Assembly: GCA_003996215.1 (NCBI GenBank)
Contig: QJPP01004080.1
Coordinates: 1-64,000, forward strand
Direction of reading: 5' to 3'
Source of the DNA: Jaltomata sinuosa
Lineage: Eukaryota > Streptophyta > Magnoliopsida > Solanales > Solanaceae
Length of the DNA: 64,000 bases
Position 1 is the stretch's first letter. Each line of letters opens with the position of its first letter. Positions 1 to 10,555 of the stretch are shown here, one piece after another. The notes under the pieces are model-generated. The model worked only from the letters and a program-made list of their open reading frames with translations, was not told the DNA's origin and searched no databases. A program made the translations under genes and the position numbers.

Positions 1-888
1 AGGTAGACTCTTGCTATTTACTTACAGAATTGTTCTCTGTTACGGTTAAGTATGAAATTGGTTACTTCTAAACTGTTAGTTTCTGGGTTTGAGATTGGTA
101 TGATTGGTTGAGTTTGATTCATGTCTCTGAGCATGCCTATTATTACTCTTTCTCTCTTCTTCTTACACTTGAGGTTACCGGTATACCGTCCATTTCGTAA
201 ACTTATTATGTATACACTGTTATTGCAAGGACCCCAGGTGCGTTACTCCTTACTTTCACCTGTGCCTATGGTGTGTATATTCTGCTTACTGGCCTCACAT
301 GTGGTTCTGTTGATTTCCCTCTGGGCTAGTTCCTGTGTACCTTTCGCTGATTTCTGTGACTGCTTGCTTCTATTCTGTCTGTTACTACGTTTTTATCTTA
401 TATGTGCCCAGTCGGCCTATGATACCTACTGGGTACCTTATGCTTCGCATTTGGTGCTCACCCTACCCCCCTGCATCTTTGGGTGCAGATCCTAGCGTGG
501 GCCAACGCCGTTAGATCGCTGTGATTCGTGCTTGGAGATCTGTTGGGGACTACTCTAGACTGAAGGTGAGCTCTTGGCGATCGGAGCTTAGCTTTAGTTT
601 ATCTTTTGCTTCATGTACTCTATTACCATTCAGAGACATCTGTATATATTGTTTTGGATTATTTGCACTCCATGTATGTAGTTTGCCTCTATACTATGAT
701 ACCAGGTCTTGGGGTTTGGTTTAGTTTCCGTATACGTATATATATATATATCCCTGTTATCTATTCTCTTCGTCTTGTTCCCTTATTTGTTAGATAGTAG
801 CCCATTACTAACTGTCCTGGGCTACGGGGATTGGTTCACCTACCGGGGGTTGTGGGTGCCATCATGACCGAGAAATCGGGTCGTGACA
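1..888 (+). mobile_element. 3' part of a Gypsy-type LTR (plus strand)
   Basis: This is the terminal part of an LTR whose left end lies outside the window. It ends in TCGTGACA at 881-888, and much of it matches in reverse the LTR at 54220-57751: for example the stretch around 160-260 with the 'gaggttaccggtatacc' and 'ccaggtgcgtta' motifs corresponds to about 54840-54930 on the other strand. No coding sequence is credible inside it; the open frames at 121-797 are LTR shadows. It abuts a minus-strand gag remnant, so this element (or a solo LTR) probably inserted into that older element. Confidence 0.75.
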
Positions 889-2016
889 GCCACCTGTGCC
901 AGAAGTAGTATTCTGTTAAGTTGTGAGACCTGCTGGAGCTGCTGAAGTGGTAGATTGAGCTTTGTTACCTCCCTGTCCTTGCATGGCAGAAGGCCACTCT
1001 TTCAACCTATGGTCGAGCTGACCATACCCAAAACACCCCTCTCTCTACCAGCAAGACACTCATCTGGATGATTTTTACCATACTTGGGGTAGGCTAGAAA
1101 AGTGTGGTTACCCGAAACACTGCCCTTAGACTTAGAGCCTGGTGCTCACTTTTTCTAATCCTGTCGAGGCCTAGGAGATGGAGCACTAGCTGATGAAGGC
1201 ACTGGGGTTGAAGACCTCTGCTGAAACTGTGAGCAATTCCCACCGCCTGACCTCTGCTGAGAATATTCATATTTGCATATCCTAGCCTTCTTACTATCCC
1301 TTGCCATCTCCTTAAGCTTATCTTTCTCAACCTGCTGAGCATGGATCATCAATCTAGATATATCCATATCCCCTAATAACATAGCATTCCTGCACTCCGT
1401 TTTCACCAAGTTGGATACCCCATACAAGAACTTGCCCATTTGTGCCCTTGAATCGGCTACCATAGATGGGCCATACCTGGAAAGCTGAGTGAACTTCAAC
1501 CCATATTCGTGGACCGACATAGACCCCTGTCTCAAATTCATGAACTCTTGGGCCCTAGCCTTTCTTAACTCCCTCAGGAAGAACCTGTCCAGAAAAGCTC
1601 CAGTAAAACAATCCCATGTTGCAGGAGCTGCATTTACAACCCTTGTTGTCTTTCCACTGAGTGAACCAAATGTGAGCCACATCCTTGAGTTGATAGGATG
1701 CTAAGTCAAAGCTATCGGTACCAGTCACTTGCATTACCTCCAGAATCTTCTTGATCTTGTCAATGAAATTTTATGGGTCTTCACCAACCCTTGACCCTAG
1801 AAACTCTGGCGGATTCATGCGAACAAAATCTCAGACCCGGGCTGCAGCTAATCCACCATTTAGGTTTGCCAAACCTGGGGCCTACTGATTAGCCTGATTG
1901 GCTACTGTCTGAGCTAACAATTGGATTGCATTATGGAACTCTGCATTAGTAACCTCATGGTTCGGGGCTGGAGGGTTAGCGTTAGAATTGCGGGCATTAG
2001 CTCTGAGAGGAGGCAT
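889..2016 (-). pseudogene. Ty3/Gypsy gag remnant
   Basis: Minus-strand gag of a Ty3/Gypsy retrotransposon, the structural protein that forms the particle. The frame starts with ATG at 2016 (MPPLRAN-like, resembling the MPPRRAN start of the gag at 47031) and its best-preserved open part is 1682-1155, with the gag core motif FMNLRQGSMSVHEYGLKFTQLS. Downstream, at about 1100-889, a degraded CCHC zinc-knuckle region (GKNHPDEC-like) is visible. Stops and frameshifts break it, and it is cut at 888/889 by the neighbouring LTR, so protease, RT and integrase are absent. It belongs to the same broad family as the element at 44867-53775. Confidence 0.8.
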
Positions 2017-2214
2017 GATCTGAAATGCATAACGAATAGATTAGAGAGGGGAAAGTGAACTAAACTTCATCGCACGATAAAGGAAATGAAATAAGTGAAG
2101 TTTTTCTCAAAACACCTCACAGTCTCTACCTCATAAGTGTGGCGCGCTTCACATCCATAAAAGAGACTCTACTTAGTGCGGCTTTCAAACACCCTAGGAC
2201 TCTTGAACCTGATG

Positions 2215-2225
2215 CTCTGATACCA
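2215..2225 (-). other. Primer-binding site, tRNA-Met type
   Basis: Read on the minus strand this is TGGTATCAGAG, the initiator tRNA-Met primer-binding site typical of plant Gypsy elements. It sits 4 bp inside the LTR end at 2230, fixing the minus-strand orientation of the element. Confidence 0.85.
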
Positions 2226-2229
2226 AGTT

Positions 2230-4193
2230 TGTCAGGCCCCGTGGCTAGCCCCTAGACGTAACACGAGACCTAGGATCACAAGTGACCCCAAGCTAACCCT
2301 AAAGCTGGCATATCACAAGCATTATGAAATACCTCTAAAAAAGAGGAAGCATAATTGAACAAAGCATATAATCTAAAAGAGTTCAACTGAAAATATCTGA
2401 ACAAATAACTGTCTGAAAAGCAGAACAACCCAAATCAATAGAGTCTGACTCTATGTCTGAAAGCCCCTAATTCTTATGAGCTGCTCGGACAAGACCCCAG
2501 CTAGCTCCAAATATTGAAAATAAGGACAAACTGATTAACTCAAAAAATATGTAAAAGATATGTCCTCGGATGGTGAGGACTCACCATTGACTGTCGCTAA
2601 TGTGGCACCGGGAGAGCTAATCATGAGGCTGAAGCTGAGAACCTGAACCTGCATCATGATAGGATGCAGCACATAGAGTATGCGTCAGTACTTTGAATGT
2701 ATCAAGTATGAGGGATGCCAAAATACTGAAAAGTTGTAAACTAAACTAAACTGTAGTACATAGGTCCAAAATATAATCATGCATAGATAGCTGAAATGCA
2801 AGAGTAATCTGGAAACATCTCAAAAGCTGAAAGTAAACATAACTGAAGGCCTAATGCACATTACTGAAACCAACATTGTGGGAGAGTCTGTTAACCTACA
2901 TAAACTATGTGATCTAAATATGGAGTCTGATGTATACGCCCCATCGAGAAGACACGATATACTTTGCCAGGATATAAAGGCATGGCTGGTGTGATCACTA
3001 TTTCTGAGGCCCACTAAGTGTCTAAATATCCTACAGTGGCATGTAGTTTGTGGACTTTAAGGGTATGTTGAACCCTAGTCCAACTCAGTGCTAAATACTA
3101 CTCCCAAACTGAAGACTAATAGCTCATTAAAACTGAAGTCCTGAATTTTCTGATACAGAATTAAAATGGTCTGAAATCACTAATTTTTGAAATACTGTAG
3201 TAGACTAAAAACTGGCTAAATTCTGATTTTAAAACTCATACTGATAATCTAGGTTCAATTTTGAAAGAAATATAATACTTTGGAAAAAATTCTACAATTT
3301 AGGGCTAATTTCTAGATTTCTCAAGTCATGGTGAAAGCTCATGCAAATCATTAAAAACAAGGTGGAGATCTTCTAAAATAGGATATAAATCATGCAGAAA
3401 TCATAAGGACTAAATTCTGTAAAATTTAGCATGATTGGGTAAGAATCCTAGTTTCTGACATCATGAAATTTGAAATAGAAGACTGCAGTTTTGGGCATAA
3501 GGGCGAACTAAATAATTATTGAAAACCCACATACCTGGTGGAAGAAGATGCCTGAAGAGAATCTAAAGTTTGAAGCTCGGATGAGAGAGACCCTAGGTCT
3601 GGATGGAGAGAAGAATCGCTTATATTCTTTTCTTTTTGAGACTTGAGCGGTTGAATGAGAAAACTGACTTAATTTAGGTTTAGACTTAATAAAATAAGTC
3701 TAAGACTCATGTATAGTCGGAGCTAAAATAGAAAGGAAAGGTCTAAGGTACCCCTGAGAAATTAAATTAAAAACTGCTGGAAAAATTTGCGACCAGGTTC
3801 CATGGACAGGTTCCATGGTCAGTGGAAACTCCATGACTCGTGGAACCCTATCGTAGTTCCGGGGCCCTTTTCTTGGTTGCGGGTCTGATAACCACGAGCC
3901 AGGTTCACGGCTCGTGGAACCTGCTCGTGGTTCCTGAGGGGTTTGGTGACCCTCAGGTGTGAGTTCCACAAGCCCACTCCATGACTCATGGTCCTGTTCA
4001 CGGTCTGTGGACTTGGTTCATGGTTTGGGTTCTGAGGGGCTGTCTGCAGGACTGGTTCCACAGATGGGAACCATGGTCCGTGGACTATTCCAAGACACGT
4101 GGAACTGGTCCGTGGTTCCTGATCTGGCTTGGACAGTTTGAAATTTTAAGTTTTCTGGGCTAGTTCTAGTCTTAGGATTTCTAGGGTGTTATA
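2230..4193 (-). mobile_element. LTR (1964 bp) of minus-strand Gypsy element
   Basis: Bounded by TGTCA at 2230 (the LTR end TGACA on the minus strand) next to the primer-binding site, and by GGTGTTATA ending at 4193 (a mutated TGTAACACC LTR start). Its inner end closely resembles the end of the LTR at 44867-46809 on the other strand (shared 'ggtcacttgtgat' block), so both are one family. Positions 3780-4130 form a GC-richer block packed with GGTTCCA/TGGAACC inverted motifs. The partner LTR lies outside the window or is lost. Confidence 0.75.
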
Positions 4194-4249
4194 GTTTATT
4201 GGGTCTAGGCCAAGGTAAAATATTTTGAGCAATACCGCATCGTGAATCC

Positions 4250-4860
4250 CATGCTTTGAAGATAATAACATCAACTATTCAAACCTCTCACATGCTTCTA
4301 ATAAATACTTTTCTAGCATCTGTCAGAAGTAAAAGGTGGTGTTTCTCATTGTGTACCACTCTTGCAAGAACACATTCACCAACTCTTTCCAATTAGTATA
4401 GATGGAGTTCGATCACATACCTTGGAACCATGCTTTTGTATTTCCCGTGAGGGAGTGTACGAAAGTCCTAAGATTTATAGTCTCATTAGGAATCTTATCA
4501 TGCCTATGCAATGCACATACCCTCGTGAACATTCTCAAATATTGATAAGGGACATTTTCAATGGAGTTACAGAATAACCCATCAGCCTTAAGTATCTTTT
4601 AATAGTGGAATTAGTTTTTACCACCTCATTATTCGCTTGGGGTGGCATAATTGCATTGGCATATACAATTTTGTTAGCTTGGGAAGTAGGTGTTATATCC
4701 AACTTTGGCGAATTAATCCTTGCAACCTCCTATTCCATTGGATCGATCTTTTCCCATGGTTCACTGTCAAAGCAAATAAGGGGTAATTGAGTAGAAAGAT
4801 CAAATCGAAATAAATGCTAATAAGTAAGTTTTAAACTATATTTCTTAATAACGATGCCAA
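4250..4860 (-). pseudogene. Degraded gag of an older LTR retrotransposon
   Basis: On the minus strand, several frames carry pieces of a Retrotrans_gag domain: the reading LRTFVHSLTGNTKAWF, then a stop, then NWKELVNVFLQEW (about 4480-4340) matches the family pattern 'LRLFPFSL..KAKAWL..W.ELV..FL'. It is broken by frameshifts and stops. A likely primer-binding site (TGGCATCGTT on the minus strand, a variant of the usual TGGCGCCGTT) lies at 4850-4859 next to the LTR. The gag is cut at 4193/4194 by the Gypsy LTR, which therefore inserted later. The lineage (Athila/Tat-like) is only a guess. Confidence 0.6.
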
Positions 4861-4864
4861 ATTT

Positions 4865-6263
4865 TGATATGCTCAAAATACACTCTCAGATGATGTAATG
4901 TGTTCATATGAAAATATAATAATTCAAATTAGGTTGGGGTAGAATCCCACTGAAAATTGGGAGAAAATAATTACGGATCAAACGAGTACCAAATTGATGA
5001 TCTGCTTTCTATTCCGTAAGAGTTGAAAATAATTTGTATAACTAAAACTAAACTTGTTGTAATAATTAAGTTATGTAAACTTATGAGATTAAAATACTAA
5101 GATTGTGTCCTCAAAATGGGATGCCTTATTTTTTAGTTTTCATGCAAATACATAAACTTTGAATTTCAGATATGCACTCAATTCCTAAACCATCACTCAA
5201 TCTTTTCAGAGTATTGAATGATTTATCCCAATAAGATATTCTCACAACTATACGAGTTATTTAAATAAGAACAATCAATTATGTCATATAAATTCAACTT
5301 ATCTCTAAGAAAAACTATTAAACAGGGGTTAGCACCTTGAGTTCATGCAACTATTCTTCTACCAGATTCGAATTTGCGTTCTCAAGAAAAATTAAGATGT
5401 TATGGCGTAGGTTAATGTTGTAACCATCAACCAATAATTAAGAACGAGAAGATGATTGATATCTTACTACCCTAATATTAAGCATTGCACAAAAATCTTA
5501 TAAACTTTACACCGTCATTAGATTTCACAACCTCAATAGAGAAATTTAGCTACTCATGCTTGAAATTAAACTATGAGAATAATAAGTTAAAGAATTCATA
5601 GACTTACTTTGAATATAAAAGCTTGAAAGAATAATGATGTTCTTGTTCTTCCCAAAACTATGGAGAGAATAATAGAACTTGAACTCAAAAAACTACAAAC
5701 CGAATAATAATGTCTGCTCAAACTAACTATTTATAATGTCCCACAAATTTAGAATCCTAAAAATATCAAACTGCTCCATCGCCATGATCTGCAATCTAAT
5801 TCACGCCCATAAACTGATCTAGGTCCATAAATATCCTTCAAAGTCTTCATCGATGGCTCATTAGGGTTTCTGAACTTTTATTGTGGATTGACTTACAGAC
5901 TGTATTTTGATTTGTAGTTCGCAAGTCCAACTATAGGTTCACCTAACATCTTGGCTTTCTTTTCATGTACAGACCGTAAATCCATTATGCAATCATACTT
6001 TGCCTCATATAATGACCATCTTTGCAAGGTCCCTTTGACATCTTCTCTGAATATTTTCACGATTTGACATACAGTTCGTGACTTGATTTGCGATCATAGA
6101 TCACCCTATTCTGGTAATTTTCTATCTTTTTCTCCTTTTGGTAATTCTGACTTATAATTCCTATAAAATAATATTATAATATTAAAACACATAAAACAAG
6201 CGTAAGAACTTATAAAACGTCAAGTAAAAGACATAGGATATGCCCTAATTTTAAGGCACATCA
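4865..6263 (-). mobile_element. LTR (~1.4 kb) of the older retrotransposon
   Basis: The ends form a short imperfect inverted repeat, TGATATGC at 4865 and GCACATCA at 6263, consistent with TG...CA LTR termini, and the inner end is next to the primer-binding site at 4850-4859. No open frame of note. The partner LTR is not in the window, so target-site duplications cannot be checked. Confidence 0.6.
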
Positions 6264-7419
6264 ATAGTCTGTAACCATTTATAAGTCTTTCTACTGCTAT
6301 AAAAATTCTAGAGAAACGTACGACTTTTGAAAAATGTGACTGACTTCATCAAGGATATAACAATTTCAAAAATTGTAATGAAACTTGAAAGTTTGGATTG
6401 TACGTCTGTGAGAAGTGTCAGATCGTTAGAATGATGATATTACATTCTCAATTAGATTGGTTCTACAAAATGAAAAGATATTATAATTTATTGTATCATC
6501 CGTGAATAAAATTATGACTCTAAGTAATTTATTCACACTTGCTGAATACAATGATCAATACTTAGACCCAAATTTTTGTTGTTTTACCAAGTCCTTTTGC
6601 TCATTTATTTGTTATGTTGTAATTTATTTTGTATCACATGTGAATACACTAATCAACATTTGTTTCGTTTTACTTTATTCTTCATACTTTTATATGTGTG
6701 TATTTAATGTGATTTTTTTGTTGGGTGATCGGGTACACATTTTTATTGGCAAGTTATTGTCGTATCAATTCAAAATAAAAATTAATGAGTTTGTCTTATA
6801 TCTTATGGATAACTTTAACGTTTATAAAAATAAGGAGAACTTTATCATTTGAATAATGAATATTTTAAATATGTTGTGAAAAAATAAATAAACAAAGTAA
6901 CATTATAAAATAGTGATGAAAAACTCAAAACTCCAAGGGTGTGTTCGCTATGGAGGAAAATGTTTTTCATAGAAAATATTTTTCTTTCTTACTTATTTTC
7001 TTGTGTTCGGTACGCAATTGGAAAAAAAGTTCTAAAAGCATTTATATATATTTAACACAAAACAATGAGAACGAATAGGGTAAAAGGGTGGGATAATGAA
7101 AAAATTATAAATTAAAAAAAATAAATTAATTTTTTTTTGGGGGGGACGGGGCTGGTAGGGGGGTGAGGGTGGGATAAGAAAATAAATTTGAATTTTTTTT
7201 AAAAATAAAATTAAAAAATTAATTTTTTTTTGGGCTGAGGGATCATGAGAAAATAGGAAAACATTACCCGTAAATGCAAACTAGATGTATAACACATTAC
7301 GCACCTAAGTCGCAGAATTAATATGTGTCGAGTTAATATTCGCTAATATTGTTAAAAATTACACTATAAGATTTTAACGACATGTGCACGTCATGAAGTC
7401 TATATTTTTTTGCTAAGAG
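6264..7419. other. AT-rich intergenic stretch without recognisable gene
   Basis: No coding region is supported. The 116-codon open frame at 6502-6852 is rich in Phe, Ile, Tyr and Asn as expected from AT-rich DNA and matches nothing I know. Around 6940-7020 a 'gtgtgttcgctatgg' start resembles the end of Solanaceae hAT-like MITEs, but a matching right end was not found. A guanine-run block lies at 7139-7173. Confidence 0.5.
7139..7173 (+). other. Guanine-run block, possible G-quadruplex
   Basis: Five guanine runs of 7, 4, 6, 3 and 3 with loops of 2, 6, 3 and 1 bases sit in otherwise AT-rich sequence. This meets the usual pattern for an intramolecular G-quadruplex on the plus strand. Formation is inference. 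Confidence 0.5.
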
Positions 7420-8135
7420 TTTAACTTTTGTGCATCGTCAATGTACAAAATATTCTCCACTATCAGGTTAATTAAATAATTACCACCAAATTTAGATAAT
7501 CAAATTTAGGAAAACATATTAAAATTAGAATCCTAATTGTACTTCTTAACAAAATTAGTTACTATTTTCTTTTATAATATAAATCAAAATTTTAATTTTT
7601 TCATGTTTCTCTCTCAACAAAATCATGAATTGATGAAATAATTTTAACCCCTCAAGTAATATTAAATTTACAAGAAGTAATTTTTTATGCTCCAAATTTT
7701 TCACGCTCAAATACTATTAAAATTGCAAGAAGTAATTCTTCCATGCTTCAAATTATTGATCTTGGAGGAAGATAAATCTGCATCAAAATTTAAAATTTGT
7801 GAAAATTTTGCGAACGGTGTTCGATTTTTTCTTTTTCCTAGAAAAAAAAGTCAGAAACATTCAAAGTTGCAAAAATCACATAAAAATCTGCATCAATCTC
7901 ATTAAGTAGAGATTAATACGGGGTTAGAAAGATAACATGGAGCGAGGGAGCGGAGAATTCGATTTAAATAAGTTCACGAACTTTTAATTTTTAATTTTAG
8001 AAAAATTAGAAAAAAGTAACTTAAAAATCAAAAAAGGAAAAGAAACTTAGAAAAAAATGGATAACCTATAATAACAGGTCAATTTTACCTGATAGTGTAA
8101 AATATTTTATACACTGATAGTGCACAAAACTTAAA
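7420..8135. mobile_element. MITE-like element, first of two adjacent copies
   Basis: About 716 bp with ~48 bp imperfect terminal inverted repeats: the left end reads TTTAACTTTTGTGCATCGTC and the right end, reversed, TTTAAGTTTTGTGCACTATC, followed by a shared 'acactatcaggt'-like tail. No coding capacity. It is followed after one base by a second copy in the same orientation. Superfamily not assigned, because no clean target duplication was found. Confidence 0.65.
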
Positions 8136-8150
8136 GTTTAAGTTTTGTGC
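8122..8150. repeat. Perfect 29 bp palindrome at MITE junction
   Basis: GCACAAAACTTAAA is followed by a single G and then its exact reverse complement. It is formed where the right terminal repeat of the first MITE-like copy meets the left terminal repeat of the second. Confidence 0.9.
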
Positions 8151-8852
8151 ATCGTCAGTGTACAAAATATTCTACACCATCAAATTAATTAAATAATTAC
8201 CACCAAATTTAGATAATTAAATTTAAGAAAACATATTAAAATTAGAATTCTAATTGTACTTCTTAACAAAATTAGTTACTATTTCCTTTTATAATGTAAA
8301 TCAAAATTTTAACTTTTTCATGTTTGTCTCTCAACAAAATCATGAATTAATGAAATAATTCTAACCCTTCAAATAATATTAAATTTACAAGAAGTAATTT
8401 TTTCATGCTCCAAATTTTTCACGCTCAAATACTATTAAAATTGCAAGAAGTAATTCTTTCATGCTTCAAATTATTGATCTTGGAGGAAGATAAATCTGCA
8501 TCAAAATTTAAAATTTGTGAAAGCTTTGCGAACGGTATTCGATTTTTCCTTTTTCCTAGGAAAAAAAAGTAAAAACATCCAAAGTTGTAAAATTCACATA
8601 AAAATCTGCATCGATCTCATTAAGTAGAGATTAATACGGGGTTAGAAAGATAACATGGAGCGAGGGAGCGGAGAATTCGATTTGGATAAGTTCACGAACT
8701 TCTAATTTTTAATTTTAGAAAAAAAGAAAAAAGTAACTTAAAAAGAAAAAAAGAAAAAGAAACTTAGAAAAAAAGGGGCAACCTATAATAGCAGGTCAAC
8801 TTTACCTGATAGTGTAGAATATTTTATACACTGATAGTGTACAAAACTTAAA
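8137..8852. mobile_element. MITE-like element, second adjacent copy
   Basis: Direct repeat of 7420-8135, similar over its whole length with scattered substitutions and small indels, and with the same terminal inverted repeats (left TTTAAGTTTTGTGCATCGTC, right end ...GTACAAAACTTAAA). No coding capacity. The outer boundary on the right is followed by unrelated sequence and then a Tourist-like MITE. Confidence 0.65.
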
Positions 8853-8874
8853 TTCATTTTTTAAGTGAATATTA

Positions 8875-9235
8875 TAGCCTGTTTGGCCAAACTTATTTTT
8901 GCCAAAAGTGTTTATTTTTTCTCAAAAGTGCTTATTTTGAAAAATTAAGGTGTTTGACCAAACTTTTGGGAGAAAATAAGTGCTTCTGGGAGTAGCAAAA
9001 ACTGTTTTTCAGAAGCTAAAAAAAGTGGCTTCTCCTCAAAAGCACTTTTGAGAAAAATACACTTAGAAGCAATTTTAAAAAGTTTGGCCAAATATTAATT
9101 GCTGCTCAAAAGTGCTTATTAAATCAATTGGCCAAACATAAACTGTTTTTCATCAAAAGTACTTTTTTGAAAAGTACTTTTAAAAAAAGCATTTTTCAAA
9201 ATAAGCTAATTTTAAAAGTTTGATCAAACATGCTA
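8875..9235. mobile_element. Tourist-like MITE (361 bp)
   Basis: Terminal inverted repeats TAGCCTGTTTGGCCAAACT at the left and TAGCATGTTTGATCAAACT (reversed) at the right, about 15 of 19 matching, flanked by TTA at 8872-8874 and 9236-9238. A 3 bp TTA duplication is characteristic of PIF/Harbinger (Tourist) elements. The interior is full of AAAAGTGCTT/AAGCACTTTT motifs and has no coding capacity. Confidence 0.7.
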
Positions 9236-9326
9236 TTAGACTTGATTGATTTCATAGTTTCCTAAACAAAAAAGAGATGATTTGAAGATTGCCTTTGAGG
9301 TTTGCCTTGTTATATAGACAAGACAT

Positions 9327-10543
9327 TAGGGAAAATGGTCAAAATTACCTTTCTATTTTGATTTATTAGCTAATTTTTTCCTTTGTTATACTATGGAGCT
9401 ATTTATATTTCACCATCACAAAACTTATCACTTATATCCCAAATTGACTGAAAAACCCAAATCAAACTAAAATACCCAATTTCACTTAAATTATCTAATT
9501 CTCTTCTTTAACCCGATCTGACCCACTTAATTAACTTAACCCATAGAAATAACTCCCAAATCTCATTTTCTACCAAAGGAAATCATAAGTTTCACGAGGA
9601 TTTTTCAAGGAGTTAATGAAAGGTGAAGAGGAAATTGAAAAAGTGCCAATAAATTTGAAGATTTTCTCAGTGATTGGTGATGGAGGGGCATGATTGTAAC
9701 TATTGGCAATTGTTGAGGGCATATCAAAGTGAATTTAATTTTTGATTTCCTTCTGAGTTTGTTTATAGCGGATGAAACTTTCGGTGTTGGCGTTGTTCCA
9801 CTGTGAGTAGCGGACTTCAGTTTGCCGATCGAGTTTGTGTGGTGGAGCTGGTGGTGAGAATATTTGAGATTGGGTCAGGGTTCTCGAACTCATTTCACTT
9901 TGTTTTGCTAGAAGAAGATGAAGACAGAGGCATTTAAAACTGCTCGTAATTGAAAGAGAATTTGAAAATAATATTTTTTGAATATCTTTAAATTGGGAAT
10001 GAAGAATAAAACTTGTTATGCTGATTAAAGAGGGACTAAAATCTATGAAGAGAAAGGAGTAAATGTTGAAAATCCATCAAGAGGCTGCAGGGAAAAGGTT
10101 AATAGTCAATTGAATGACTAACATGCAAATACAGAGCAATATACATCTGCTAGTAAAGGAAGAAACTCAATATATATATAGGACGACAAGGATCTTTGCA
10201 TATTTATAGAACACAGTGAAGAAAAAGTTCTTGTTCTCGCTTAGTAATGGCGAAAGCTGCTACAGCAAAGCAATTTACTGATGATTTGTTTTGGTAGGAA
10301 ATGAGATTTGAGTGTTATTCCTATGGCTTAAGTTAGTTAAGTGGGTGGGGTCGGGTTAAAAGAGAAAATTGAACAATTTAAGTAAAATTAGGTATTTTAG
10401 TTTGGTTTGGGGGTTTTTCATACAGTTTGGGGTATAATTGATAAGTTTTGTGATGGTGGAGGTATAAATAGCCTCATAGTATAAGAAAGGATAAAATTAG
10501 CTAATAAATTAAAGTAGAGGTGTAATTTTGACCCTTTTCCCTA
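9327..10543. mobile_element. Foldback (Mutator-like) element with ~250 bp arms
   Basis: Left arm 9327-9574 is an imperfect inverted copy of right arm 10293-10543; both outer ends read TAGGGAAAA(T/G)GGTCAAAATTAC. Long inverted repeats of this kind suggest a Mutator-like non-autonomous element, but no convincing 9-11 bp target duplication was found. The 720 bp interior has no transposase. It holds a TATA-like stretch at 10170-10180 and a 16-codon frame starting ATGGCG at 10247 and ending TAG at 10297 inside the arm, which may be a captured gene 5' end. Confidence 0.65.
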
Positions 10544-10555
10544 CTTTGCTCAACC

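Noticed and set aside
121..797. Hydrophobic open frames near the window start
   Set aside because: They are inside an LTR that matches 54220-57751 in reverse; similar hydrophobic frames appear in the other LTR copies without conserved reading.
6502..6852. 116-codon open frame
   Set aside because: Composition is what AT-rich DNA gives by chance, with no recognisable motif or neighbour support.
8122..8150. Palindrome as a transcription terminator or origin
   Set aside because: It is explained by two abutting MITE terminal repeats and lies far from any gene.
9318..10552. Target-site duplication for the 9327-10543 foldback element
   Set aside because: The 9 bp flanks (CAAGACATT and CTTTGCTCA) do not match, so none is claimed.
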